A DNA stretch of 64,000 nt from Leishmania infantum JPCM5 (lineage: Eukaryota; Euglenozoa; Kinetoplastea; Trypanosomatida; Trypanosomatidae). A program made the position numbers and the translations under genes. Location of the stretch: assembly GCF_000002875.2 (NCBI RefSeq), contig NC_009405.2, forward strand, positions 1 through 64,000, in the 5' to 3' direction. Of this stretch, positions 19,938 to 30,265 are shown piece after piece (position 1 is the first letter of the stretch; each line of letters begins with the position of its first letter). A model generated the notes under the pieces. That model ran no database searches and was not told where the DNA came from. It saw only the letters and a list, made by a program, of their open reading frames with translations.

Positions 19938-21212
19938 ATGGGAAATACGTGCACCAAGACCGGCGAGGTGGTAGACAATCGCAGCAATGGCACTTCTGGC
20001 AGCAAGCACTTCAACCGATACAGGACGAAGCAGTACGCCAAGCCGGAGGATGTGCCGTCTCCTCCGGCAAACGATGAGAGGGTAGCTGACCTTAAGAAAA
20101 TGACTGTGGTAAAGAAAATTGAGGCACTTCAGCATATGCTGAAACCCGTCGTCTCTGTTGTACTGTCGGAGTTGCTTCATGAAGATTTCCGTCAGTTCAC
20201 TTCCGTCTTTGCCCGCGGGAAGGCAGCGCTTGCAGTGGCGTCGTGTGCCCAGGCGCAGCGACCGCGGCATATTCTGGCAGCCGGTGAGGACAGGAGTGTG
20301 GCGCTGCTCAACTACGAGACGGGCCACGTGATGCAGCGCTGGGTACACGCTCACCAAAACGACATCAACTGCGTTACGACACCGACCTCGTCGGGAGTGT
20401 TTGCCACTGCCAGCCGTGACAAGACTGTGAAGGTGTGGAATTTAACCTCGGACAGCTCCCTCGCGGAGCTGCGCGGGCACACGCTTACTGTGACCAGCAT
20501 CGACACGAACCCTGGCTGCAACCTACTCGTGTCGGGCAGCAAAGACAATACAGTGCGCCTGTGGGACGTCAACAGGGCTGAGGAGCTGTTTTGTGGGGAT
20601 GTCAAGCTCAACATTGTGCACTTTGTCCGCTTCATGTCATCCATGAATTGCGTCGCGCAGGGCGGCGAAGACTTGGCGGTTCGTCTGTGGGATGTGCGTA
20701 CAAAGGGCACGCACAGCGACCTGCACCTCTCCAAGACAATCGAAGGAATGGATTACTATCCGGTCTGCTGTGAAACAATACCCGAAAATCCGTACATGCT
20801 GCTCACCGGTCATAACGGCGTGAACGACTGTGGGTCGTACGTCGCACAGTGGGACGTGCGAACCGGAAAGCGCGTGGCTTTGTACAAAGGCCACGGCTCC
20901 ACCGTCTCTAGTGTGCGAATGGTGGCCGCCAGCGTGTACGGGAATGGCTCCTTTTTCACCTCTAGCGATGACGGGACGTTTGGTGTGTGGAACTTAGAAG
21001 ACGGGGAAGCGAGTAGGGAGGTGCAGCTCTCGGTGGAGCATCACTTTTGCCTCCCGGAGGGCCGCGTCACCACCTTCGAGGCGGAGGACAACGGCGACAT
21101 AGTAATTGCATTAGAAAACGGCTGCCTAGTCGTGCTTCGTCCCGCTGTCAAGGGCGACTCTGTTGTTCCTTCACTTCGACTGCGCTACGTCGGCGTGCTC
21201 ACTGTGCAGTAA
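19938..21212 (+). CDS. WD40-repeat protein with N-terminal dual-acylation motif
   Basis: 424 residues. The frame is open upstream to a TTG at 19836, but the first ATG is 19938, just downstream of the AG acceptor at 19842-19843, and it gives MGNTCTK. G2 followed by small/polar residues fits N-myristoylation, and C5 is positioned for palmitoylation; this strongly supports the start. After a helical segment (VKKIEALQHMLKPVVSVVLSE) come about seven WD40 blades with clear ends: DKTVKVWNL, DNTVRLWDV, DLAVRLWDV, YVAQWDVRTG and DGTFGVWNL. Beta-propeller scaffold held at a membrane, perhaps flagellar or plasma membrane, where many trypanosomatid dually acylated proteins reside. Partners unknown. Confidence 0.88.
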   Translation: MGNTCTKTGEVVDNRSNGTSGSKHFNRYRTKQYAKPEDVPSPPANDERVADLKKMTVVKKIEALQHMLKPVVSVVLSELLHEDFRQFTSVFARGKAALAVASCAQAQRPRHILAAGEDRSVALLNYETGHVMQRWVHAHQNDINCVTTPTSSGVFATASRDKTVKVWNLTSDSSLAELRGHTLTVTSIDTNPGCNLLVSGSKDNTVRLWDVNRAEELFCGDVKLNIVHFVRFMSSMNCVAQGGEDLAVRLWDVRTKGTHSDLHLSKTIEGMDYYPVCCETIPENPYMLLTGHNGVNDCGSYVAQWDVRTGKRVALYKGHGSTVSSVRMVAASVYGNGSFFTSSDDGTFGVWNLEDGEASREVQLSVEHHFCLPEGRVTTFEAEDNGDIVIALENGCLVVLRPAVKGDSVVPSLRLRYVGVLTVQ

Positions 21213-22062
21213 TGAGACATATGGCCGGAGAAGTAATATCAAGAGAGTCTTTTTTTTGCGTTTCTTTTTCTCGATATTGTGGTGAGACCTGCTCGCATAA
21301 TCAGAAAAGAGAGGAAGAAGGCAGGGCCGGGGGTGGCTGGGACGCACATGCATGGACCCTTCCCTCCCCCTCCCCCATATCAGAGTATGTACGGCATGTT
21401 TTTCCTTGTTAAAATATTCGACTCTCTGCTTTGCTGCTGCAGTTCCACACGCCTTCCGACTCTTGTTGAAGTTGCCTTCTCCTTGTTTCTCTAAACGTAC
21501 AGTGTTTCTTGATCGCGTGACTATGCCTCTGTGTGTATGTGTCTTTTTTTTTGCGCTTCTTCTTTCCTCTTGCGCGTGTCGGTCGTGGGCTACACTTCTC
21601 TCTCAGCTTCCTCAAAGCCGCATAGCTCATCATCACCTCCTCGACCCCCGTCGACGTCACGAATGTTGTCAATACCGGACTCGCACACGGCCTTTTAGTC
21701 CATGCAGAACGCATCCAACAAGCGCTGCTGCCGGGTGGTCGTGTGTGCTTGTCGACTATGTAGCCTCTCCTCCTTTTCACTGATCGTAGACGCATGGCCA
21801 CAGCAATGCCAGCAATCTGCCATGAAAAGGAGGAAGGTGGGCCGCGCGTCCATGATACTCCGGTGTTTTCCCTCAGGGCTTCAAATCGAGCCTGCTTGCT
21901 GGCATACGTGCGTATCTGTTACTTAGGCAGCAACGCATCCGTTGATGATACTCTCTCTCTCTGTCTTTTGTTGCATTTTTCACTTGTGTCTTCAACCACG
22001 TCCGTCATCGCGCAGTTTCACGCTACTCGAAATACGCCCCTCACTCGTGCCAGCAGTGGTGG
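21213..22062. other. Intergenic, 850 bp
   Basis: Pyrimidine-rich, with a TTTTTTTTT run at 21544-21552 and CT repeats at 21951-21962. The 143-codon frame at 21352-21783 is low in complexity and unconvincing. Splice acceptor annotated separately. Confidence 0.6.
21951..22015 (+). promoter_or_regulatory. Polypyrimidine tract and AG acceptor
   Basis: CTCTCTCTCTCTGTCTTTTG continues T/C-rich to CATCGCGCAG, with AG at 22014-22015. It lies 47 bases before the ATG at 22063. Confidence 0.6.
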
Positions 22063-23118
22063 ATGACTGTGAGCACAGCGACTCAGAAAACCAGTGGCTG
22101 CATCAGCGAGCCACGCGAGGGCCGACTCCGCCTCGTGTACGCGGCGCACCAGAGGCTGGAGGACGAGCTGAGCACGCTTCTTGCCTTCGCCACGGCGGCG
22201 AGAAAGCACGACGAAAATGCATCGCAGTCCCATGATGGCTTCTCACCATGGACAGGGCTGATGGAATCCGCCGTAAAATGCGTTGACGCCACCTCCCGCT
22301 GCCTTCGACTCTTCAATCCTACAAGGACGATCACGCAGTCCAAAGGCATGACTACGCTAGCCAAGCTCTACGGCACAGGCGCAGCACCCCACGAAAGAGT
22401 GATCACCTTTCTTATGCACATCCGTGACGCATTCGACGGCGTGTTGCCTGTAGAAATCGCGCTAAGCGGCGGGCACTGTCTCCAGAGACTAGACCCATCC
22501 GCTGCAGATGAGTACCTTTTAGCTTTCGTCACCGACTGGTTAGCGCTAGCAGCTGCGGCGGACGAGCAGGCAGGTCCCTTCCGACGGCGGTTTCGCGACC
22601 GACTTTCGACGGACAACGCACAGAAAACGTTTCACCTCCATTTTCGTGCGGCCGTGCTTCTCCAGATTGAGTGCGCTGCACAGTCCGGGCGCAAGCACGT
22701 CTTCGCAGCGTACAACACGCAGGTGATGGATGCTATTCTGACCCCTTTCACTCGAGAGGAACTACAAAAGTACGAGGCCACGTGCTGGCAAGAAGCAGCG
22801 CGGCACCGCGAGGTGGAAAGCGTGGTGGCTGTGCCTTTTGTGTCTGCAGCTCCTGCCTCGACGGTGTCGTCTGCACTCGCCGCATACAAGCAGCAAGGGA
22901 CACAGCGGGGCACCTCGACCGAGGCGCGTCGAGGAGGTGCAGTCGCCCCATCGTCCTCCGGAATGGCAAACTGGAGGCATGATGCCATCCGCATTCTTGC
23001 CTTCCTCCTCCTGGCAGTTCTGCTTCGCTTTGCGTGGGGCCCTCTGGCAAGGGCGTTGAAGAGCGTCCTGCAAGTCACACGCGCAGCACCGGCACGCCAG
23101 CGTACCTTGGCACTGTGA
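22063..23118 (+). CDS. Unknown protein with C-terminal membrane segment
   Basis: 351 residues, not recognised. Residues 1-270 are soluble and mainly helical, with conserved-looking blocks CVDATSRCLRLFNPTRTI, TLAKLYGTG and VITFLMHIRDAFDGVLPVEI. A Ser/Thr/Gly-rich linker (about 270-300) leads to one hydrophobic segment near residues 307-325 (AIRILAFLLLAVLLRFAWG), followed by a basic tail of about 25 residues. This fits a tail-anchored cytosol-facing protein, for example of peroxisome/glycosome, mitochondrion or ER. The basic C-terminal tail would suit glycosomal or mitochondrial outer-membrane targeting, but that is inference. Confidence 0.75.
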   Translation: MTVSTATQKTSGCISEPREGRLRLVYAAHQRLEDELSTLLAFATAARKHDENASQSHDGFSPWTGLMESAVKCVDATSRCLRLFNPTRTITQSKGMTTLAKLYGTGAAPHERVITFLMHIRDAFDGVLPVEIALSGGHCLQRLDPSAADEYLLAFVTDWLALAAAADEQAGPFRRRFRDRLSTDNAQKTFHLHFRAAVLLQIECAAQSGRKHVFAAYNTQVMDAILTPFTREELQKYEATCWQEAARHREVESVVAVPFVSAAPASTVSSALAAYKQQGTQRGTSTEARRGGAVAPSSSGMANWRHDAIRILAFLLLAVLLRFAWGPLARALKSVLQVTRAAPARQRTLAL

Positions 23119-23988
23119 AGAATGTTTCAAGCTGCCGCATCCCCCCCCTTCGTTGTGCGGCTGGACAGTTTGTTTTTCTCCGTCGTGGAGGAAAGGCACG
23201 CAGCGCTCCCTCCCAAGCACTGCCAGCCTCGATCGGAAACAGCACAAGTGCGGAAGGCATGCTCGGCTTCTCCGTGCGCAAAGCCCTCCACTCCCATCAC
23301 CCTTACCTGCGAGTTCTGCTTATAAAGAGGTTTCTCTCACGGTAAGTGCTTTTTCTTCCCTACTGTCACGATAGCCATCCAGCACTGCGACAACACACGC
23401 ACACGTCGGTTGTCATCGCGCACCCCTACTTTCACACCCCGCCGCTGTTTGCCCGTGGAAAAACCTCCCCGCTATCTTTTTGATTTGATGGTACGCTCAG
23501 CCTGTCTTATGGGCCACCATTGTGCTGTGAAGGTGGCTTCCAGAGCGTGTATGAGCGCATGTATAACTCTACCGCCACACAGCGGGCACCACCTCCTTCG
23601 GCGGTGCGATCCCTCTACCCTTTTCCCCATCTCCTCTTGTTTGCTCTCTATCGCTTGGATTCGTATCGTTTTCGCCTTTCGAACGTCCTTTGTCCCACTC
23701 GCTCCTGCGTGTATGTGCGCATGTGTGTGCGTGGGGGGGGGCTATTAAACGCATGGCATACATACAACGACAACATGTCACAAGTATCACTCGCTCTCTT
23801 CACTGCTGCAGCAGCTGGCGTGCGCCTTTTTTCCCTCGTATTTCCCATTCCCTGAATCGATTCAGCACACACACACACATATACATACACGAAAGCTCTT
23901 TCCATCATCACACACGGACCACCGTGTAACCGGCAGCACAACGTACCAGAGGTCTGACAAAAAGCTGCGCTGGACACATCCCCACAAA
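23119..23988. other. Intergenic, 870 bp
   Basis: UTR-like. It contains a G run at 23732-23740 and a pyrimidine tract with AG at 23864-23865. The frames seen do not resemble proteins. Confidence 0.6.
23819..23865 (+). promoter_or_regulatory. Polypyrimidine tract and AG acceptor (MFS gene)
   Basis: CCTTTTTTCCCTCGTATTTC and further pyrimidines, ending in GATTCAG (AG at 23864-23865), 123 bases before the ATG at 23989. A second candidate AG is at 23810-23811. Confidence 0.5.
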
Positions 23989-25362
23989 ATGACGATTACA
24001 GACTTCTTTGCTCGCTTAGAGAAGAAGTACCAGGTGTTGTTTATCTTTATCATCTTCACCATGAACAACGGATTTGCCTGGCTCATGTTCGAGCCTGTCG
24101 CCGATTGGCTGAAGACGAATGTGCATGGAATGACAAGCCGGTCGCTGCAGCTGCTGTCCTCGTGGCAGCCACTTGTCTTCCTCTGTACGTTCATTCCTAT
24201 AATGAAGCTGGTGACGAGGTATGATGGGCTGCGCCTTGCTGTGCGCATCGGCACTGCTGCTGAGATTGCGGGCGCTGCTTTTAAGCTCGTTGGCGCCTTT
24301 GCGCACAAGTCCACCTTTGGTCTAGTCATGCTCAACATTGGCCAGATCTTCAGCGGTGTCGGCTCTCCTGTCGCCACCGGCGCTGTTTCGGCGCTGTCAG
24401 CCACGTGGTTCGAGCCGGAGGAGCGCACGCGTGCCACCGCGGCCTCGGTGCTATTCAACAGTGTGGGCAACTCGCTGTGCTACATCTTCATCCCCACACT
24501 AACGAAGAAGCTGTCTTTTTCCGCAGTGACCGTCTACGAGCTGTTGATGGCTGCCATTGGTCTTAGTCTAGCCTGGGTTATCATGCCTCAGGAGCCGGAG
24601 TCGGCGGAGATGTGCACGGAGACGAAGGAGCAGACGACGCTGCAGCACAGCGCCGCGTCAGAGTCAAAGAACGATGGCGATGTTGTGGTCCACTCCAAGG
24701 AGCACATATCGTTGGTGACGCAGCTGCGCTCTCTATGGTCCATTCCGTCGTGTGTGTGCCTGCTGGTTGTGTACGCGTGGCTGAGCGGTGGCTTCTCGGC
24801 ATGGATCTCGCTCTTCGCCGATACCTACTCCAAGTTCTACTCGGAGGAGTTCATCGGCATCATGAGCTTCTTCGGCATGATCGCCTACGTGGCGGGAGGT
24901 ATCGCCTCCTCCTATGTGGTGGACCTGTATTTCTCACGTCAGATGAAGTACGTCATCTTCTTCTGTATCACCATGAACATGCTGTGCAATCTCATCTTCA
25001 TAGCCTGCACGCCGAACGACAAGAGCTACTCTCTGTGGAACCTGGGTCAGTCGTTCATTGTCTTTTCTACGGCGCTCTGCGGCTTCTGGAATGGCGCCGC
25101 GGCTCCGCTTTTCTACGAGCTGGTGGCAGAGATTTCGTTCCCCGTGGAGGAAGGCGTTAGTGGCATTTGTATCTCTGTCATGGAGAACGTCGGCGCCCTC
25201 GTGTTTTACCAGGTCGTCTCCCGCTTCTTCACGGGCCAATCAATGAGCGTGGCATACTCGTTCGGCATGACAGTCGCCGTGGCGCTGACGGCCGCCGTGA
25301 AGCAGCGCTACAACCGCTCCTACCATGCCTACCTGCTCCAGAACGCCGAGGAAAACTGCTAG
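23989..25362 (+). CDS. Major facilitator superfamily transporter, FLVCR/SLC49-like
   Basis: 457 residues with about 12 membrane helices in two halves separated by a charged cytosolic loop (about 205-240, PESAEMCTETKEQTTLQ through VVHSKEH). The first half has NGFAWLMFEPVADWL, the cytoplasmic-loop MFS signature variant around KLVTRYDGLRLAVRIG, and FSGVGSPVATGAVSALSATWF then EEERTRATAA-type residues (EPEERTRATAASVLFNSVGN). This arrangement is seen in the SLC49 group (FLVCR, DIRC2), which move haem, choline or pyridoxine in other organisms. Leishmania has FLVCR-related porphyrin/haem transporters; the substrate here is unknown. Plasma or lysosomal membrane expected. Confidence 0.82.
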   Translation: MTITDFFARLEKKYQVLFIFIIFTMNNGFAWLMFEPVADWLKTNVHGMTSRSLQLLSSWQPLVFLCTFIPIMKLVTRYDGLRLAVRIGTAAEIAGAAFKLVGAFAHKSTFGLVMLNIGQIFSGVGSPVATGAVSALSATWFEPEERTRATAASVLFNSVGNSLCYIFIPTLTKKLSFSAVTVYELLMAAIGLSLAWVIMPQEPESAEMCTETKEQTTLQHSAASESKNDGDVVVHSKEHISLVTQLRSLWSIPSCVCLLVVYAWLSGGFSAWISLFADTYSKFYSEEFIGIMSFFGMIAYVAGGIASSYVVDLYFSRQMKYVIFFCITMNMLCNLIFIACTPNDKSYSLWNLGQSFIVFSTALCGFWNGAAAPLFYELVAEISFPVEEGVSGICISVMENVGALVFYQVVSRFFTGQSMSVAYSFGMTVAVALTAAVKQRYNRSYHAYLLQNAEENC

Positions 25363-27414
25363 AAGAAATGGGGAGGGGAAAAAAGCTACTGATTCGCGCA
25401 CCGCTCTCGCCATCGATTTCACTTGTGGACCTCTTTGCATTTCTCTCTCCCGCCTCGGGGGTATATCGGTGTCATTGCTGGCTTGCCTATCTCGAAGGAT
25501 ACAGTGATTCCTAGGTGATACTAGAAGCGCATGTCTCTTTCCCTCTCTGTGCGGGGTCGCGAAGGGGGGGGCGCGTGTGTGCAGGCAATCTTTGCTTGCA
25601 CACACTGGTGTAGTCGTGCCGTGTGCCGTCGAAGAAGAGGCAAATGGAAAGTCAGCACACCCATTCAAGTCCATGTCCACACACATGCACGCATGCCTAC
25701 CGGTAGGCTGCTGACTCTTATTTTTCACATCTCTTTTTTTCGATGGCTTCGTGCTTATGTGCGTACATGCGTATTGGCCTTATCACTATATTATCATCTC
25801 CTGTCTCCACCGACCAAAGGACTCCGCTCTCTCCAACTTAGAGAGATGCCAATGCAAGGCTTTTGTGCGTGCATGTCTGTCCCTGTGTGCATGTGTGCGT
25901 AGTATACAAGAGGGTAAAAGAAAGACCCCTCTCCACAGCGCAGACACACGCATGCGGTGGCGAGTGAGGGAGTATGATGCGTTTGCATGTTGTTGTTGTG
26001 TTGTTTTTCCTTTCTCAGAGTGCCGCGTCTCTTTTTCCTTTCTGCTGCTGGAGGTTCATGTGGCTGCAGCGCTCATGGCATCCTACGATTTGCTTTTGTG
26101 TTGAGCGTCAACGGTGAAGACGTGCGTGCGTGTGTGTGTGTGTGTGTGCGGCTGTGGCATGTTCCTCTTCTCTGTATGTTTCGCAGGCTTTCTCGCTGTG
26201 TCGCAAGTTTTTTTGGGTGTGCGCTTTATCCTCGTGCTGCTCTCGCCTTTTCCCACGGTACATGGTATTTGCCTTCGTACTGGGCAGCTTCCGTGCTGCT
26301 CGATACGTCTGGAAGGTGGTGGGTGAATAAAAGATGCTCAAACCATGAGGATGCTGTCGTCTTCACCATTGACTTTCACCCCCTACGAAACATTACAAGC
26401 GGCCAGCACGTTTGCCGCTGATACTGAAATGAATGCGTGCGGGTATGTGCTGAGGTAGGGGTGTCTATGAATGCTGTGCTCTTTTTCAGGCTTCGTGCCC
26501 ATTCGTCTCATTCATGTGCCCTTTCTCTGTTTTATTTGATCAGTGCCATAGGTGGATAAGCGAGGACGCCAGCGCCAGTCGAGTGAGTGGCAGAATAGAG
26601 CGGAAAAAAAAGAAGACACAAAAGGAAACGGTGTGGGCTAGACTGTATTAGTCCAGTATGATATATGATGCAGGACCTTTGTGCGCTCTGGTGCCTCTAC
26701 ACACGCCGCCTGCGCGCATTGTGTCAGACTGAGATGCAGATGTGCGAGTGTGCATTCCGCTATTCTTTTGTTGCTGTTTCTTCTGCGCCCCTTCGGATCT
26801 CTTGATCTTCTATCGATGAATGTTCCTTTCCTCCGCCCCATCCTCGAACAGGGGAAACAGGTGTGCAGTGGACAGTAAGCGGGTTTCACAGGCTTTCACG
26901 GCTCTTCCTTGTACATCCTTTCAGATGCCCGCTTCTCCAACTCCACGGCTGCACCTTGCGATAACGAAGGTTCTCTATGAACTGAGCACTTCCACCGGAC
27001 GGCACTCAGCGACTGTAGCTGTCGCCCTCCCCCTTTCCGCTACTCTTTCAATAATACAATGCGTTAATGTATCTCACACTCCGTTGTTGGGCTGTCACCG
27101 GTACTGTTTCTGCTGCCCTTTCATCACCGCCTATTCCGAACCAAGCTGCCCTCCCCCCTCTCCGCACTGCCCTACATCACTATCTTCTGCTTCTGCCAAC
27201 GCTTTACGTACATGTGGGGCTCTCCCGTCTCTTGGGCGCAAGGAAAAGAGTCGTGAGGGGCAAAGTGCGCCTCGTGGCGAGAGTCGTTGGCATACACTCC
27301 TTTCTTTCTCGTCGCTGGCTCGGCAACTGGGTGGCTGCGCTGCCCCCACCCCCTCAAAACACTGGCACACACATATTTTGATAGAGCCTTTCTCCCTTTC
27401 ACGAGCGTGGAGAT
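25363..27414. other. Intergenic, 2.05 kb
   Basis: Long UTR/intergenic stretch with no convincing gene. It has a GT/TG run at about 26124-26150, G runs near 25565-25571 and several CT-rich stretches. A frame spanning 26820-27656 extends into the next gene in the wrong phase and is rejected. The AG at 27404-27405 after CTTTCTCCCTTTCACG is a possible acceptor for the gene at 27415. Confidence 0.6.
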
Positions 27415-27966
27415 ATGGATGTCAAGTACGGCGACTGGAAAAATGCCAGGCCGCGCGCCCATCTGATGATCCTTTTCCTGTTCATTATAACCGACCTCAT
27501 GAACATCATGTGCTACATCCTGTACCTGTTGCCGTCACGGGAATACTACGGCGTGTATGGCTCCAACGCGTACATTACCTTCAGCTGCATAGGTGTTTTC
27601 ATCTTTGCGGGAGTGAGTGCGCCGCTCATCTACTGGCCTTATGCACACGGCAATGAGATGTCGCCCGTGTCGCGGCGTAATGCGCTGTGCCTGGGCATAA
27701 TCATTTCCTTTCTCGCTCATGGCTTCCCAATGGCGTGGCTGGAACTGTGGCTGGTCACTACGTTTGGCTGGACCGAGTTGCTCCAGGCTATTTCCTTGTT
27801 CCTCACCCTTTTGTGCTTCATCATCGGCTTCCTCGTCACGTGGGTGGCCTACTCGTGGAAGCTGAGCAAGATGTTGCAAATCCGGTACGGCAACGCGGCC
27901 CCCAGCCAATCAGCCGTTCCCTCTGCTCAGCTGGCACGAAGCTCATCACGCGCCTACCGCATTTGA
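27415..27966 (+). CDS. Small four-helix membrane protein, unknown
   Basis: 183 residues, not recognised. Four hydrophobic segments are clear: about 19-38 (LMILFLFIITDLMNIMCYIL), 53-73 (TFSCIGVFIFAGVSAPLIYW), 90-112 (LCLGIIISFLAHGFPMAWLELW) and 122-146 (LLQAISLFLTLLCFIIGFLVTW). A polar C-terminal tail of about 40 residues is rich in Ser/Ala. The N-terminus is short and cytosolic-looking, without a signal peptide. The four-span plan recalls MARVEL or tetraspan families, but no diagnostic motif is present. Confidence 0.78.
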   Translation: MDVKYGDWKNARPRAHLMILFLFIITDLMNIMCYILYLLPSREYYGVYGSNAYITFSCIGVFIFAGVSAPLIYWPYAHGNEMSPVSRRNALCLGIIISFLAHGFPMAWLELWLVTTFGWTELLQAISLFLTLLCFIIGFLVTWVAYSWKLSKMLQIRYGNAAPSQSAVPSAQLARSSSRAYRI

Positions 27967-28912
27967 GAGAGGGAGAACGCATACCACACACCCCTTAACA
28001 AAGGATGCAGCTTCGCCTTTAGACTAGGGCTGTCTCATTCCTTTCTTTTTTGCCCCGATAGTCCTGTGTACTGTCTCTTGCTCTCCTTCACACCCTTCCG
28101 CCTTGACTCTTCAATGGCTGCTCGTCAGAGTGTCTGGTGTTGAACTCCCCTTTGGGCAGATGTCTCCTCTCACCCTAGATGTCGCTAGATGCGTGCGCGT
28201 TTTGTGTTGCTACCCACTGCTGCTCCTCTCGAGGGGCATCGAGTACAGGAGCTGAGGGCGTGGCTGTGTGTGTGCCTCCGCCCACCCTCTTCTTCAGGGC
28301 CCTCTCTGCATCGTGTGTGTGTCGGTGTGCGCCTCTCCACTTCTCTCTTGCGCACTGTATCGGCCATTTACTGCATTCCAAGATGGAAACGATAACAAGA
28401 GTCACTGGAGATCGGAGGAGGAGCAAAGTCGGTCCTCATTGGACCCTTTTCCCACTCCCCAACAGAGGAGGCTCAGTGCGGCAAGAACTGCAACAAACTC
28501 CCTACTGCATGGCCGCAATAAAGTGGTTCCAACTCCTTCCCACTGCGGGAAGTGCCGCCTGAGACGCGCTCATCGCTCGTCTGCGGCTGACTGGCGCTTG
28601 CTTTGCACACTGCGACCATGGCTCTCTCTTCTCTTAGTTTTCATGTTCTCTCCCGTCCTCCCCCTCTCCGCCATCGCTCGCTCTCGTCGTTGTGCTGTTG
28701 TTCGCCGTTTTTCTTCTTTGCCTGGAGCTTAGTGGCGCCGCTGTACAGAGCAGCGCCAAGTCTCGTCTCTCCTGCTTTTCGAAGCGGCACTGCAGCTGCT
28801 GCTGCTGCTGACGCCGCAGTGGCAAGCGTCCTCTCAGCCGCGTAACCGCGTGTTACGGCAGCAGTAGGCCAAAGCTCTGTCTCTCCCCTTTTTATTTTAT
28901 TCGTTAGCTGCG
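27967..28912. other. Intergenic, 946 bp
   Basis: UTR-like. A GCTGCTGCTGCTGCTG run at about 28795-28810 and a T-rich stretch (28890-28904) end in AG at 28906-28907. Short frames are not convincing. Confidence 0.6.
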
Positions 28913-29368
28913 ATGTTTCGCATTTGCTTGATCTGCTTCCCTAAGGCGGGATGCGAGGAGATCACGCGCCAGGCGCGTCGCGTAGTGCTCAAGCCACAGG
29001 AATACTTCGCGCAGCACCGCATGCAGGTATGGCAGATGCGGTTCAAGGAAATGGGCCCTCCCTTCTCGCGTGTCTGGGTGGCGCTTGGGGGCAAGATGCG
29101 CCGCCGTCGCATTGGCCGGCAAATAGATGTGAAGGACATGCGCTACTACTGGCGCCCCATCGAGCCGCAGTACCAGCGCCTGTATATGTCGCGTCTTCGT
29201 ATCAAGGACCACTCAAACAAGCGCGTGCAACCGATGCGTCTGCGAGCGACGAACAACGACATTGGCCAGGCCTCCTCGCTGAGGGAATGGGAGCGTTCTA
29301 GCGACCGCAAGTACGGAGCCGCCCTCGCGCCTCCCAAAAAACGAGACTTTGAGTTTCGCGTCTTCTGA
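28913..29368 (+). CDS. Small basic protein, possibly mitochondrial ribosomal
   Basis: 151 residues, very basic, not recognised by family. It is rich in Arg/Lys with aromatic pairs: QVWQMRFKEMGPPFSRVW, GKMRRRRIGRQID, MRYYWRPIEPQYQRLYMSRL and a PPKKRDFEF end. Composition and the short hydrophobic N-terminus (MFRICLICFPKAG) suggest a mitochondrial RNA-protein complex such as the kinetoplastid mitoribosome, but this is inference from composition only. The best AG acceptor (28906-28907) lies only five bases before this ATG; if splicing uses it, translation must start on an almost absent leader or at the internal Met about residue 36. Confidence 0.72.
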   Translation: MFRICLICFPKAGCEEITRQARRVVLKPQEYFAQHRMQVWQMRFKEMGPPFSRVWVALGGKMRRRRIGRQIDVKDMRYYWRPIEPQYQRLYMSRLRIKDHSNKRVQPMRLRATNNDIGQASSLREWERSSDRKYGAALAPPKKRDFEFRVF

Positions 29369-30059
29369 GGTGCAGCTGTTCACATTTGCTTGCCATGCTT
29401 TTTGGCATTGGCGCGCTCTCTACCGGCGGCCGTCAGCTCGGGTGCGTCCCCTGCCTCTTGTCTCCTCTATCCCCGTGTGCATCCCTCCCTCTTCGCGTAT
29501 CTTCAGCCTCTGCGACGCCCCTCTCACGTGTGCATGCGTAAACGGAGGTCAGGCTGCATGAAAGTGGGGAGGAGGGATTCTTAAACAGGAAGCGCTGGAC
29601 TCTGTTGTTGTTTCTACTGTAGAGCTAAGCATGGGCGTTGAAATAGGATATATCGGTGCACATGGGGTTGCCCAAATGGGGCGTGATCTGCTCGTTGCTG
29701 ACGAGTGTCATGGTGTGTCTCTCCGTCTCAAGCTCTGCGCAGGGCCATGCGCGCTGCCCGAGTTTGTGGAGCTGTCCAAAGCTGCGCCTTGCATGGAGCA
29801 ACGTTCATACCCACTTCCCATGTCCCTCTCTCATGCCGCTTGGTTCTCCGCACCGGTGCCGACGCAGACGATTCCGTCCCCCTCCAATATCCCCTCGTCT
29901 CTCTTTTCGCGTTTGTCTTGGAGCTCTTCCCTGGCGATTGCTGGTCTGTCGAAGTGAAGCGCAGGGAATGTACACACCGCGCTGCTGTGTGTTTCCCTTC
30001 CTATCCGCACCTTTCCTTGTTTCTCCGTCCTCAAATCACCTTCCTCTCGCTCACCCAGG

Positions 30060-30093
<34 letters not shown>

Positions 30094-30094
30094 C
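30060..30094. repeat. Compound microsatellite (CA)n(TA)n
   Basis: About ten CA units followed by seven TA units, about 170 bases upstream of the start codon at 30266. Confidence 0.9.
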
Positions 30095-30217
30095 GCCTCA
30101 TTCACTGTAGTGCCCTGTTCTTCCTCGAGCGTGTGTGTGCAGCAACTCGAACGCACTGCTGCAGAGTCGAAGGCTTTTGCTCGTTGCGGAGCTATCCACA
30201 CACCTGCGCGCACGCGC

Positions 30218-30239
30218 TCCATTCTCCCTTTCCTTCTAG
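30218..30239 (+). promoter_or_regulatory. Polypyrimidine tract and AG acceptor
   Basis: CCATTCTCCCTTTCCTTCTAG, with AG at 30238-30239, 26 bases before the ATG at 30266. It fixes the start of that gene despite an open frame reaching back to 29705. Confidence 0.6.
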
Positions 30240-30265
30240 CTTGGTGTGGCCGGTCTGTTGCCGCG

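Larger units (their letters stand above)
29369..30265. other. Intergenic, 897 bp
   Basis: UTR-like, with a (CA)n(TA)n microsatellite and the splice acceptor for the next gene. Frames running through this region into 30266 lie upstream of the acceptor and are not treated as coding. Confidence 0.6.
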
